From positions 1 to 64,000 of the forward strand of contig CALEJT010000076.1 in NCBI GenBank assembly GCA_937898685.1: a DNA stretch of 64,000 bases. Reading direction: 5' to 3'. A program made the translations under genes and the position numbers. Every line of letters starts with the position of its first letter. Positions within the stretch are counted from its first letter, which is position 1. Source of the DNA: an uncultured Gammaproteobacteria bacterium (GTDB lineage Bacteria; Pseudomonadota; Gammaproteobacteria; Pseudomonadales; Pseudohongiellaceae). Shown in pieces: positions 42,258 to 50,624 of this stretch. The notes under the pieces were generated by a model, which ran no database searches, had not been told where the DNA came from, and saw only the letters and a program-made list of their open reading frames with translations.

Positions 42258-43280
42258 TTACCAGGCAGAAGTGCTTTGATGGAGCCGGTAATTGAGGCTC
42301 ACGAGGGCCAGCAATAGTAAGGCACCCCCTGCATTATGGGCAACCGCGATGGGTAAGGGCAGCGACCAGAGGATATTGCTGAGACCGAGGCAAAGCTGGA
42401 TCGCGAGCAGGACGGCGATCACGTTGGCCTGACGACGCATGGCCGCACCGCCTGCGAATTTGTAGAGACGCGACAGCAGGAACAATAGATAGAGCGTTAC
42501 GACGAGAGCACCGATGCGATGACCAACGTGGATCGCAACACGCGCTTCACCATCGAGCTGACCACCGAGATAGTTGGGGCCGATTTCCTGGAAGATGTTG
42601 AAGCCAGCTGCTGCGTCCATCGGCGGCCACCACTGTCCCTGACAGGTTGGAAGGTCGGGGCAGGCGAGGGCGGCGTAGTTGGAGCTGGTCCAACCACCCA
42701 GCGCGATCTGCACGATCACCAGCAGAAGGCCGATCAGCGCCAGCGGACGCAGGCTGTGCCAGTGATGCAGCGGCACGTTTGGCTGCGGCCAGGCGCGATT
42801 GGAAAGGCGCAGACTCAACAGCCAGAGCAGGGCCAGCGTGGTGAAGCCACCGAGCAAGTGAGCGGTCACCACCTGCGGCCACAGCTTCAAGGTCACCGTC
42901 CACATACCAAACAAGGCCTGAAGGATCACGAGACCCAGCAGGAACAACGGAAGCTTCAACGGTTGGCCAGGTTCGTTGCGATGTCTCCAGGCGAGGAAAG
43001 CGATCGCCAGGATCGTCAGACCCAGCGTGCCGGCGAAGTAGCGATGCACGACTTCCGGCCAGGCCTTATGCACTTCGAAGGGCGCATCGGGGAAACGAGC
43101 TTCGGCCTGCGCGATCTGCTCGGGAGTTTCCGGCCAGGTGAGGTGGCCATAGCAGCCCGGCCAGTCGGGACAACCCAGACCAGCGTCGCGCAGGCGCGTG
43201 AACGCGCCGAGAATTACCACGCACAAGGCCAGGATCACCGCAAACATCACGAGCCCATGGGAAGGTTTGGTAATTTTCAT
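42258..43280 (-). CDS. ctaA: Heme A synthase (CtaA/COX15)
   Basis: 340 aa from the ATG at 43280 (GGAG six bases upstream; an in-frame GTG at 43292 is part of that site). Eight TM helices in two four-helix halves, with GAFTRLRDAGLGCPDWPGCYGHL, heme-ligand His in WPEVVHRYFAG and VTAHLLGG, and in the second half IHVGHRIGALVV and VAHNAGGALLL. It oxidises the C8 methyl of heme O to give heme A for the aa3-type oxidase. Confidence 0.95.
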   Translation of the reverse strand: MKITKPSHGLVMFAVILALCVVILGAFTRLRDAGLGCPDWPGCYGHLTWPETPEQIAQAEARFPDAPFEVHKAWPEVVHRYFAGTLGLTILAIAFLAWRHRNEPGQPLKLPLFLLGLVILQALFGMWTVTLKLWPQVVTAHLLGGFTTLALLWLLSLRLSNRAWPQPNVPLHHWHSLRPLALIGLLLVIVQIALGGWTSSNYAALACPDLPTCQGQWWPPMDAAAGFNIFQEIGPNYLGGQLDGEARVAIHVGHRIGALVVTLYLLFLLSRLYKFAGGAAMRRQANVIAVLLAIQLCLGLSNILWSLPLPIAVAHNAGGALLLLALVSLNYRLHQSTSAW

Positions 43281-43293
43281 TGCAGACTCCACG

Positions 43294-43956
43294 CTAGCCG
43301 AGGCTGCTCAGTTTGAGCAGTTTGTTGAGGTCAGACAGGATTTCTTCGGGGGTGTTGTCGGGGGAGAAGAACAACATCACGTTGCCCACCGGGTCGGCAA
43401 CGTAGATGTAGTGATTCGTCAGCGGATCTTCGCCAGCGCGCGCGGTGGGGGCGAGCACACCACGCAGTGCGGCGGGGTCGGCGAAGAGCTGACGCAGGCC
43501 GGGATGTTCTTCCGCGAGATGTTTGGCCAAGTCTTCCGGCAACTGACGCGTTTGCGCAGAACCAGCGTCGGCATGCACGTAGACGCCCTGCACGCGGCGC
43601 GCCTCGGCACCGAGACGCGTATGGATCTGACGCAGGAAGTAGAGACGCTCACGGCAAGCATCGTCACAGTTGCTGCCACCGATGAAGATCAACTGCCAGG
43701 GACGCGGCGTGTAGTCATCGGGATCGACACCTTCCGTCATCTCCTCGAAACTCAAATAGGCGCGTTCGCCCGCTTCATCGACCAATTGCAGATCGGTGAG
43801 GTCGAGCACCGGAGAGATCAGCACCCCCTTGTTGGACGTTGCGACCACTCCTTCTTCGATGGCCTTGCCGTAGTACCAGGTGGCCAGCGTGATCGGCACG
43901 ATCACGGCCGTCAGCAGAAAGAACAGCTTCAGTTTGTTGGCTTGGTTCGGATTCAC
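43294..43956 (-). CDS. Membrane-anchored SCO-like/thioredoxin-fold protein of the oxidase cluster
   Basis: 220 aa. One TM helix (about 10-28) and a periplasmic domain with a thioredoxin-like order: WQLIFIGGSNCDDACRERLYFLRQI, with a CxxxC (CDDAC) at the SCO position, and NHYIYVADPVGNVMLFFSP with a His near the SCO distal-His place. This gene is regularly found between surf1 and ctaA in Pseudomonas-type oxidase loci and is usually left as hypothetical. A copper or redox role is inferred from the CxxxC. Confidence 0.7.
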   Translation of the reverse strand: MNPNQANKLKLFFLLTAVIVPITLATWYYGKAIEEGVVATSNKGVLISPVLDLTDLQLVDEAGERAYLSFEEMTEGVDPDDYTPRPWQLIFIGGSNCDDACRERLYFLRQIHTRLGAEARRVQGVYVHADAGSAQTRQLPEDLAKHLAEEHPGLRQLFADPAALRGVLAPTARAGEDPLTNHYIYVADPVGNVMLFFSPDNTPEEILSDLNKLLKLSSLG

Positions 43957-43983
43957 GTTCGTCTCTAGCTCTCGTCTTCAGGT

Positions 43984-44715
43984 TTACGTGTCCGCCGCGC
44001 TTTCCGTCCGCGTGCTGTAGTAGAGATAGAGCAGCGTCAGCATCGTGGCCATGGCGAACCATTGCACGGCATAGCCGCGGTGCATCTCTGGGCTGAGATT
44101 GATCACCGGCCAATGGCGCACCAAGGCGCCGTCGACGCCCTCCGCCACCCGCACCGTGTGCGGAAAGAGCGGCCCTTGCAATTCTGCGGCGCGTTGCATC
44201 GCCAGCGTGTTCAACTCCTGGATGACCTTGGGCCAACCAGGTGCCATCAATTCTTCCGACAGAATCACCGCTTCGCCCACCGGGACGTAGACCGTGCCTC
44301 GCACCTGCATGCGTGCGGGCAACGCGGCGATCTGCGGTAACTCCTCGCGTGTCGCGCCCTGGGGCACCCAACCGCGGTTGATGAACACCGTCATTCCGGA
44401 GTCGCTCGTCACCGCCTGCAATACTTCGTAGCCAACACGGCCTTGGTAGATGCGGTTGTCGAGCAGAAAGATGTGCTCGTTGTCCGGCTGACCGCTGAAT
44501 TCCACCTGGCGATATTGCAGATCACTGCTGAGATCGAGGCTGGTGAGCGGTGCCGGCGGCTCTACCTGTCGGCTGTCGTACACCGCGAGCAGTGCGCGCT
44601 TTTCCTCTTCACGTCCCAATTGCCAGAAGCCGAGCCGCAACAGCACGGGCAACATCAAGAGGTAGAGCAGCGTCAGTTTCCAATCGAATCTGTAACGGCG
44701 CAGTCGTTGCCACAT
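43984..44715 (-). CDS. SURF1-family cytochrome oxidase assembly protein
   Basis: 243 aa from the ATG at 44715; an upstream ATG at 44778 would add 21 residues. Two TM helices at the ends (about 15-32 and 215-233) enclose the SURF1 domain with LGFWQLGREEEKRALLAVYD, VFINRGWVPQG and the C-terminal HRGYAVQWFAMATML. It helps insert heme a into CoxA. It is divergent from the small DUF2909 gene. Confidence 0.9.
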   Translation of the reverse strand: MWQRLRRYRFDWKLTLLYLLMLPVLLRLGFWQLGREEEKRALLAVYDSRQVEPPAPLTSLDLSSDLQYRQVEFSGQPDNEHIFLLDNRIYQGRVGYEVLQAVTSDSGMTVFINRGWVPQGATREELPQIAALPARMQVRGTVYVPVGEAVILSEELMAPGWPKVIQELNTLAMQRAAELQGPLFPHTVRVAEGVDGALVRHWPVINLSPEMHRGYAVQWFAMATMLTLLYLYYSTRTESAADT

Positions 44716-44813
44716 GTGCGTCACCGAGATCTTGCTTGCTGCGTGATTTGGCGCGGGAATCGGGGCCTCTGTTACCATGCACACCCGGCAACTCTCTCCC
44801 AACGGATTCCCCC

Positions 44814-45026
44814 ATGTTGCGCATCATCATCGTCGTGCTTCTGATCGCCACCATTGCCAGTTTGGCGAGCGGCGCGGTTTTCTTCTTCAAGGATCAAGGC
44901 GAAACCAAACGTACGCTCTATGCCTTGGGTGTTCGCATCACACTTGCGACGTTGCTGATGGCCTGCATCGTCTACGGTGTCCTTTCAGGCGAACTGACAC
45001 TCAACGCCCCCTGGCACAACTATTGA
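44814..45026 (+). CDS. Twin-transmembrane DUF2909-type small protein
   Basis: 70 aa. TM1 (about 3-25, IIIVVLLIATIASLASGAVFF), a charged turn KDQGETKRTLYALGVRI and TM2 (about 43-60). This length, the turn and the position between surf1 and coxC match the DUF2909 family found in gammaproteobacterial oxidase loci. It is the only plus-strand gene in the cluster. Function unknown. Confidence 0.85.
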   Translation: MLRIIIVVLLIATIASLASGAVFFFKDQGETKRTLYALGVRITLATLLMACIVYGVLSGELTLNAPWHNY

Positions 45027-45055
45027 CCGCCTTGCTGGTAGCCTCGCTCATCAAG

Positions 45056-45095
45056 CAAAAAGGGGTGCGTTGACAGTTTCCCGTAACGCACCCCT
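45056..45095 (-). terminator. Terminator of the coxBACtaG operon, possibly bidirectional
   Basis: Perfect 11-bp stem AGGGGTGCGTT / AACGCACCCCT (45061-45071, 45085-45095). On the minus strand it is followed by TTTTTGC, ending coxC transcription. On the plus strand TTTTTA follows ten bases later, so it could also end the small DUF2909 gene. Confidence 0.85.
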
Positions 45096-45163
45096 CGCAA
45101 TGTTTTTATCTTGCGGCCAGCGTCCTGCCAGCCGTGAACAGTTTGTTCTTCTCGGTCCTTGCG

Positions 45164-46102
45164 TCAGAAGATGTAGACGAAGAGGAACAGGCACACCCAG
45201 ACCACGTCCACGAAGTGCCAGTACCAAGAAGCAGCTTCGAAGCCGAAGTGATCTTCAGGCTTGAAGTGGCCTTTCAGTGCACGGAACCACATCACTGCCA
45301 GCATGAAGGTACCGAGGGTTACGTGGAAGCCGTGGAAACCGGTCAGCAGGAAGAAGGTCGAGCCGTAGATACCGGAGTTCAGCGTAAGACCCAGTTCGCT
45401 GTAGGCGTGGGCATATTCTTCGATCTGCAGGAACAGGAACACGATGCCCAGCAGAACGGTCAGGCCCAGCCACAGGATCAGCTGCTGACGCTTGTTGTTC
45501 TTCAGCGCGGTGTGCGCGATGTGAACGGTGAAGCTGGAGGTCAACAGGATGATGGTGTTCCACAGCGGCAGGTAGGACAGCGCGCCACCGAAGCCCGGCC
45601 AAGCCATGGATTCACCCGGGTTGGAGAAGACCGAGGAATCCGGGTTGGAAATTACCGGCCAGGAAGCTTCGAAGTTCGGCCACAGCATGTTGCTCACGCC
45701 TTTGTCACCTTCACCGCCCAGCCAGGGGATTACCCACTGACGTACATAGAAGAGGGCGCCGAAGAAAGCGGCGAAGAACATCACTTCGGAGAAGATGAAC
45801 CAGTACATGCTCAGCACGTAGGAGCGCTTGAGCTGCGGACCAGGCAAGCCCATGTGGTTCTCGCGAATCTGAGCGGAGAACCAGTTGAAGAGCGTGGTGG
45901 CCAATACGCCGAAGCCGGCCAGCGTCAGCAAGGTCGAGAACGTGGTGCTCGAGTCTGCCTTGAGGTCGTTCAGCAGGTTGCCCATGCCGAACACGAACAG
46001 CGCCAATCCAAAAGAGGCCCATACGGGGCACTTGGATTGCTCCGGAACGTAGTAGGGCTGGTCGTAGCCACTATGTGCTGCTTCTTTGGTTACATTAGCC
46101 AT
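45164..46102 (-). CDS. coxC: Cytochrome c oxidase subunit III
   Basis: 312 aa, seven TM helices. Conserved FFSEVMFFAAFFGALFY, the HTALKNNKR loop and LTGFHGFHVTLGTFMLAVMWFRALKGHF, HFVDVVWVCLFLFVYIF at the C-terminus. It stabilises the proton-pumping core. Codon use is restricted, as in strongly expressed genes. Same strand and order as ctaG, coxA, coxB. Confidence 0.96.
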   Translation of the reverse strand: MANVTKEAAHSGYDQPYYVPEQSKCPVWASFGLALFVFGMGNLLNDLKADSSTTFSTLLTLAGFGVLATTLFNWFSAQIRENHMGLPGPQLKRSYVLSMYWFIFSEVMFFAAFFGALFYVRQWVIPWLGGEGDKGVSNMLWPNFEASWPVISNPDSSVFSNPGESMAWPGFGGALSYLPLWNTIILLTSSFTVHIAHTALKNNKRQQLILWLGLTVLLGIVFLFLQIEEYAHAYSELGLTLNSGIYGSTFFLLTGFHGFHVTLGTFMLAVMWFRALKGHFKPEDHFGFEAASWYWHFVDVVWVCLFLFVYIF

Positions 46103-46139
46103 CTTGCTTCAGCCTTTTTGAATAAAACCGATCAATCTT

Positions 46140-46718
46140 TCAGTTAGCCGACAGCGTGTTGCCTTTGCCGGCGAAATTCTGAGTCACGTCGAACAAGGTG
46201 TAGGACAAGGTCATCTTGCTCACGTCCTTGGGCAGATCGCGATCCACGAAGAACAGCAGAGGCATTTCCACTTCTTCGCCTGCCTCGAGCACCTGCTGCG
46301 TGAAGCAGAAGCACTCGGTTTTGTGCAGATAGTCGGCGCTCTTGAATGGAACGACGCTCGGGATCGCCTGCGCGATCATGCGCTCACCGGTGGGGTTGCG
46401 CGCGTAGTATTTCACTTCCACCAGCTCACCAGGATGCACCGTGATCTGCGACTGCATGGGACGGAACTCCCATGACATGCCAGCGTTGTTGCTGGCGGTG
46501 AACTGCACGATCACCTGGCGGCTTTCGTCGACGATGACGTCAGACTCTGTGTATTCGTAGCGGCCACCAGTCTTGCCGTTGAGACCGGTGATCTCGCAGA
46601 ACACGTCATAGAGCGGAACCAGCAGGAAGCCGAAGGCGAACATTCCTGCAGCAGCCAGACCGAGCTTCGCTACGGTTCTGCCGAGGGAGGTCTGATGTTG
46701 GTCAGCCTTGTTCGCCAC
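46140..46718 (-). CDS. ctaG: Cytochrome oxidase assembly protein CtaG (COX11)
   Basis: 192 aa. N-terminal TM anchor (about 17-37), then an immunoglobulin-like periplasmic domain with FGFLLVPLYDVFCEITGLNGKT and the copper motif KTECFCFTQQVL (CFCF). It supplies copper for the CuB site of CoxA. Between coxA and coxC as in Pseudomonas-like loci. Confidence 0.95.
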   Translation of the reverse strand: MANKADQHQTSLGRTVAKLGLAAAGMFAFGFLLVPLYDVFCEITGLNGKTGGRYEYTESDVIVDESRQVIVQFTASNNAGMSWEFRPMQSQITVHPGELVEVKYYARNPTGERMIAQAIPSVVPFKSADYLHKTECFCFTQQVLEAGEEVEMPLLFFVDRDLPKDVSKMTLSYTLFDVTQNFAGKGNTLSAN

Positions 46719-46752
46719 GACGAGTTCCTTTTATTACCTATTGCTTACTGCC

Positions 46753-48324
46753 TTACTTCACCACCGGCGGGGTGCTGAAGGTGTGGTATGGAGCAGGAGA
46801 GGGCACGGTCCACTCGAGGCCATGCGAACCTTCCCAAACTTCGGCCGTCGCTTTTTTCCCGCCTTTCACCGTCTTGATCACGATGAAGAGGAACAGCAGC
46901 TGGCTGAAGCCGAAGATGAAGGCGCCGATCGACGAGATCATGTTGAAGTCGGCGAACTGCAGCGCGTAGTCAGGGATACGACGCGGCATACCGGCCAGGC
47001 CCAGGAAGTGCTGCGGGAAGAACAGGATGTTGATGCCGATGAACGACAGCCAGAAGTGCAGACGGCCCAGGTTTTCGTCATACATGTTGCCGGTCCACTT
47101 CGGCAGCCAGTAGTAAACGGCAGCCATGATGGAGAACACGGCACCAGGTACGAGTACGTAGTGGAAGTGGGCAACTACGAAGTAGGTGTCGTGATACTGG
47201 AAGTCAGCCGGCGCAATCGAGAGCATCAGGCCAGTGAAACCACCGCAGGTGAAGAGCACTACGAACGCGATGGCGAACAGCATCGGCGTTTCGAAGGTGA
47301 TCGAACCTTTGAACATGGTGGTTACCCAGTTGAACACTTTCACGCCTGTCGGTACGGCGATCAGCATGGTGGCGTACATGAAGAACAGCTCACCAGCCAG
47401 CGGCATACCAGTGGTGAACATGTGGTGCGCCCACACGATGAACGACAGGAAGGCGATCGAAGAGGTTGCGTACACCATCGAGTCGTAACCGAACAGCTTC
47501 TTGCGGGAGAAGGTCGGAACGATTTCGGAGATCACACCGAAGGCCGGCAGGATCATGATGTACACCTCGGGGTGACCGAAGAACCAGAACACGTGCTGGA
47601 AGAGAACGGGGTCACCACCACCGGCAGCGTTGAAGAAGCTGGTACCGAAGTGGATGTCGAACAGCATCATGGTGACGACGCCAGCGAGTACCGGCATTAC
47701 GGCGATCAGGAGGTAGGCAGTGATCAACCAGGTCCATACGAACAGCGGCATCTTCATGTAGGTCATGCCAGGTGCACGCAGGTTCTGAATGGTGGCGATG
47801 ATGTTGATCGCACCCATGATGGACGAGGCGCCCATGATGTGGATCGCGAAGATGAAGAAGGTGACCGTCGACGGCGCGTAGGTCGTGGAGAGCGGCGCGT
47901 AGAAGGTCCAACCGAAGTTAGGAGCACCGGCTTCCATGAAGAGCGTGGATGCCAACAGCGCGAACGCGAAGGGCAGGATCCAGAAGCTCCAGTTGTTCAT
48001 ACGCGGCAGTGCCATATCGGGCGCGCCGATCATGAGCGGAATCATCCAGTTGGCGAGGCCCACGAACGCAGGCATTACCGCACCGAACACCATCACCAGA
48101 CCGTGCATGGTCGTCATCTGGTTGAAGAAGTTCGGATCGACAAATTGCAGGCCCGGCTGGAACAGCTCGGCGCGGATGACCAGCGCGAAGGTGCCACCCA
48201 GCAGGAACATGGCAAAGCTGAACCACAGGTACATCGAGCCGATGTCCTTGTGGTTGGTGGTATACAACCAACGGGTAATCCCCTTGGCGGGGCCGTGGTG
48301 ATGATCGTCGTGTCCGGTCGCCAT
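46753..48324 (-). CDS. coxA: Cytochrome c oxidase subunit I (aa3 type)
   Basis: 523 aa, 12 TM helices. Heme a and CuB ligands: TTMHGLVMVFG, WFFGHPEVYIMILP (with the cross-linked His–Tyr and the Glu of A1-family oxidases), WAHHMFTTG, and YHDTYFVVAHFHYVL. The K-channel Lys (PTGVKVFNW) and D-channel Asn pair (ANWMIPLMIGAPDMALPRMNNW) are present, so it is an A1-type proton pump. His-rich short N-terminus (HDDHHHG). Confidence 0.97.
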   Translation of the reverse strand: MATGHDDHHHGPAKGITRWLYTTNHKDIGSMYLWFSFAMFLLGGTFALVIRAELFQPGLQFVDPNFFNQMTTMHGLVMVFGAVMPAFVGLANWMIPLMIGAPDMALPRMNNWSFWILPFAFALLASTLFMEAGAPNFGWTFYAPLSTTYAPSTVTFFIFAIHIMGASSIMGAINIIATIQNLRAPGMTYMKMPLFVWTWLITAYLLIAVMPVLAGVVTMMLFDIHFGTSFFNAAGGGDPVLFQHVFWFFGHPEVYIMILPAFGVISEIVPTFSRKKLFGYDSMVYATSSIAFLSFIVWAHHMFTTGMPLAGELFFMYATMLIAVPTGVKVFNWVTTMFKGSITFETPMLFAIAFVVLFTCGGFTGLMLSIAPADFQYHDTYFVVAHFHYVLVPGAVFSIMAAVYYWLPKWTGNMYDENLGRLHFWLSFIGINILFFPQHFLGLAGMPRRIPDYALQFADFNMISSIGAFIFGFSQLLFLFIVIKTVKGGKKATAEVWEGSHGLEWTVPSPAPYHTFSTPPVVK

Positions 48325-48386
48325 CGCAGTGACTCCTCAAGCTCTCGTCAATTCTTACTCTATCTGTCTTCTTCGGGGGTGCCGGC

Positions 48387-49544
48387 TTATTCGGCGGCCT
48401 GCTGGATCTGCAGGATTTCCACCGGGGTCACCATGTCGCCAACGCTGTTACCGAGCGCGTTACGCTCGAACGTGATCACGGCTGCCAGCTGCACGGGGTT
48501 CAACAAGCCGCCGTAAGCAGCCATGGCAGTGCCCGGGCGACCATTGAGAACGATGTTGATGTGCTCTTCGATCGGACCGGTGGTGATCGGGCTGCCAGTC
48601 AGTGCCGGGAAGGCGGGCGGCAGGCCCTGACCATTGGCCTGGTGACATGCGACGCAGAAGGTGGTGTATACGGTCTGGCCCTCGGCTACGAGCTGCTCCA
48701 GAGTCCAATCCTGGTTGGCCATTTCAGCGATGGCAGCGGCGGCAGCCTGTTTCTCAGCAAACCAGGCTTCGAATTCGGCGGGTTCTACGGCATTTACTAC
48801 GACGGGCATGAAGCCGTGCAGCTGGCCGCAGAGCTCGGTGCACTGACCGCGGTAAACGCCAGGCTGTTCGACTTTGACCCAGGATTCGTTGATGAAGCCG
48901 GGGATGGCGTCTTTCTTCAGAGCGAACTCCGGAATCCACCAGGAGTGGATCACGTCGGCGGAGGTCAGCAGGAAACGAACTTTGGTGTTGGTCGGGATGA
49001 CCAGCGGCTCATCCACTTCGAGCAGGTAGTTTTCACCTTTCTCTACTTGGTTGTAGATCTGCTCGTCGGGGGTGGACAGGTTGCTGAAGAAAGCAACTTC
49101 TTCGCCTTCTTCGGTGAGATAGCGATACTGCCAACGCCACTGATAACCAGTGATCAGGATGTCGAGTTCGGACTCGGAGGCATCGTAGACCTGAGTCAGA
49201 ACCTTGGTGGCGGGGATCGCCATGCCGATCAGAATCAGGAAGGGGATCGCGGTCCAGATGATTTCAGCCTTGGTGCTGTGGTGGAAGGTGGCCGGAACGG
49301 CACCTTTGGACTTGCGATACTTGATCAGAGAGAAAATCAGTACGCCGTATACGACCACACCGATGGCCACACAGATCCACACGATGGTCATGTGCAGCTG
49401 GTGGGTGGCGCGGCTGATCTCGGTCACACCTTCAGGCATGTTCATGCCGGCCGCCAGGCCCAGTACGGGCAGCATCGTCGCCAGAACGGCCAGCGCGGCT
49501 CTCGACCAGAGTTTGTTTACCGTCTTCTTGATAGTAGGCAGCAT
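48387..49544 (-). CDS. coxB: Cytochrome c oxidase subunit II with fused cytochrome c domain (caa3 type)
   Basis: 385 aa from the ATG at 49544 (GGAG upstream); longer in-frame starts are not used. Signal peptide (AALAVLATMLPVLGLAAG), two TM helices (about 60-80 and 105-122), CuA domain with YQWRWQYRYL and CTELCGQLHGFMPVVV, then a C-terminal cytochrome c domain with CVACHQANGQG and Met in GTAMAAYGG. The heme c makes this a caa3-like electron entry. Confidence 0.95.
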   Translation of the reverse strand: MLPTIKKTVNKLWSRAALAVLATMLPVLGLAAGMNMPEGVTEISRATHQLHMTIVWICVAIGVVVYGVLIFSLIKYRKSKGAVPATFHHSTKAEIIWTAIPFLILIGMAIPATKVLTQVYDASESELDILITGYQWRWQYRYLTEEGEEVAFFSNLSTPDEQIYNQVEKGENYLLEVDEPLVIPTNTKVRFLLTSADVIHSWWIPEFALKKDAIPGFINESWVKVEQPGVYRGQCTELCGQLHGFMPVVVNAVEPAEFEAWFAEKQAAAAAIAEMANQDWTLEQLVAEGQTVYTTFCVACHQANGQGLPPAFPALTGSPITTGPIEEHINIVLNGRPGTAMAAYGGLLNPVQLAAVITFERNALGNSVGDMVTPVEILQIQQAAE

Positions 49545-49796
49545 CCGCCGTATCTCCACATCACATCTGAATCTGAACTTTGGAATTCGCGCAGCCCGGG
49601 CGCACGAAACCGGCCTCCTCCCTTTCCCGCCGTTTTTCTCGCAAAAGCGAAGCAAGCCGGCCATGGCCCGCACGGGTTGTGCTCAACAGGAGCTCTCAGG
49701 AGAGACCACTATTCAATGCTGACTCGAGCATTGAAGTTTTAGTGCCATAACTGACTTTCGGAAGCTTGGTGTGGGGAGTGCAAAGGCTGCCCGCCG

Positions 49797-49824
49797 ACTA
49801 CACTGCTTGGACTACACTGCTTGG
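49797..49824. repeat. 14-bp tandem duplication in the coxB leader
   Basis: Two exact, adjacent copies of actacactgcttgg (49797-49810, 49811-49824). It lies between the predicted coxB promoter and the coxB start. Either a slip duplication or a doubled regulatory element. Confidence 0.8.
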
Positions 49825-49889
49825 CTCCGAACAGTGGTCTTCACATCACCAGATGATCAAGACCAGTCCCAGTCCGCTAAAGCGCGCGC

Positions 49890-49920
49890 ATTATAACAAC
49901 ATTATTCCCAGGGGTGTCAT
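49890..49920 (-). promoter_or_regulatory. Candidate promoter of the coxB operon
   Basis: On the minus strand ATGACA (49920-49915) and perfect TATAAT (49895-49890), with a long 19-bp spacer. Predicted start near 49883. Confidence 0.4.
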
Positions 49921-50070
49921 CCTCGAAAGACCCTTTAACGACGATGGAAGGCTTTTTTCCGGTACTTTTTTGGATTTCGATCAAGGCTCTTCGGTACCGC
50001 AGCACTTTTCGTTGTGACGCTGTGAACCTCGCAGCTAGAATTCCGGGACCTTCCGAACAGGGTAGCCCAC

Positions 50071-50616
50071 ATGACCGTCCGCTCTTATCTGGATCACTTC
50101 CCCACCATGGGGGACCGCGTATTCGTCGACGAAAGTGCCGTGGTGATCGGCCGAGTGTCGATCGGCGAAGACTCTTCCGTATGGCCGACTTCGGTATTGC
50201 GCGGCGACGTGCATGACATCCGGATCGGCGCGCGCACCAATATTCAGGACGGTTCCGTGTTGCATTGCACCTCTCCCGAATCCGATCCGCCACATGGATA
50301 TGGTCTTACCGTCGGCAACGACGTCACGGTGGGGCATCGTGTGATCCTGCACGGCTGCACCATCGGCAACTTCGTGCTGATCGGCATGGGTGCCATCGTG
50401 ATGGATGGAGCTGTAGTGGAAGACGAGGTGATCGTTGGTGCCGGCAGCGTGGTCACGCCCGGCAAGGTGCTGACGAAGGGCGGACTCTACGTGGGCTCAC
50501 CTGCGAAACGCGTACGCGATCTGCGTCCCGAAGAACTGGAATTCCTGCGCTACAGCGCGAAGCACTACGTGAAGCTCAAAGACCTGCACCTGCGTGCCTC
50601 GCACCAGATAATGTAG
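50071..50616 (+). CDS. Gamma-class carbonic anhydrase-like protein (YrdA type)
   Basis: 181 aa left-handed beta-helix protein built from hexapeptide repeats (VVIGRVSIGEDSSVWP, VLRGDVHDIRIGARTNIQDGSVLH, IGMGAIVMDGAVVEDEVIVGAG). Metal His ligands are in GSVLHCT, VGHRVILHGC. It matches the YrdA/CaiE group, zinc- or iron-dependent trimers with weak or no measured hydratase activity. It ends 8 bases from convergent aroE. Confidence 0.88.
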   Translation: MTVRSYLDHFPTMGDRVFVDESAVVIGRVSIGEDSSVWPTSVLRGDVHDIRIGARTNIQDGSVLHCTSPESDPPHGYGLTVGNDVTVGHRVILHGCTIGNFVLIGMGAIVMDGAVVEDEVIVGAGSVVTPGKVLTKGGLYVGSPAKRVRDLRPEELEFLRYSAKHYVKLKDLHLRASHQIM

Positions 50617-50624
50617 TTCGCGCT

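Larger units (their letters stand above)
49545..50070. other. 526-bp region between coxB and the carbonic anhydrase gene (divergent)
   Basis: No gene seen. It contains a 14-bp tandem duplication (49797-49824), a leftward perfect TATAAT (49895-49890) with ATGACA 19 bp upstream (49920-49915), giving a possible oxidase promoter with a leader of about 340 nt, and T-rich tracts (ttttttcc, actttttt) at about 49950-49970. No clear promoter for the rightward gene. Confidence 0.5.

Noticed and set aside
46708..48516. 602-codon open frame on the plus strand opposite coxA
   Set aside because: Antisense shadow. Low-complexity Glu/His/Arg composition, no family resemblance, and coxA on the other strand has every catalytic residue.
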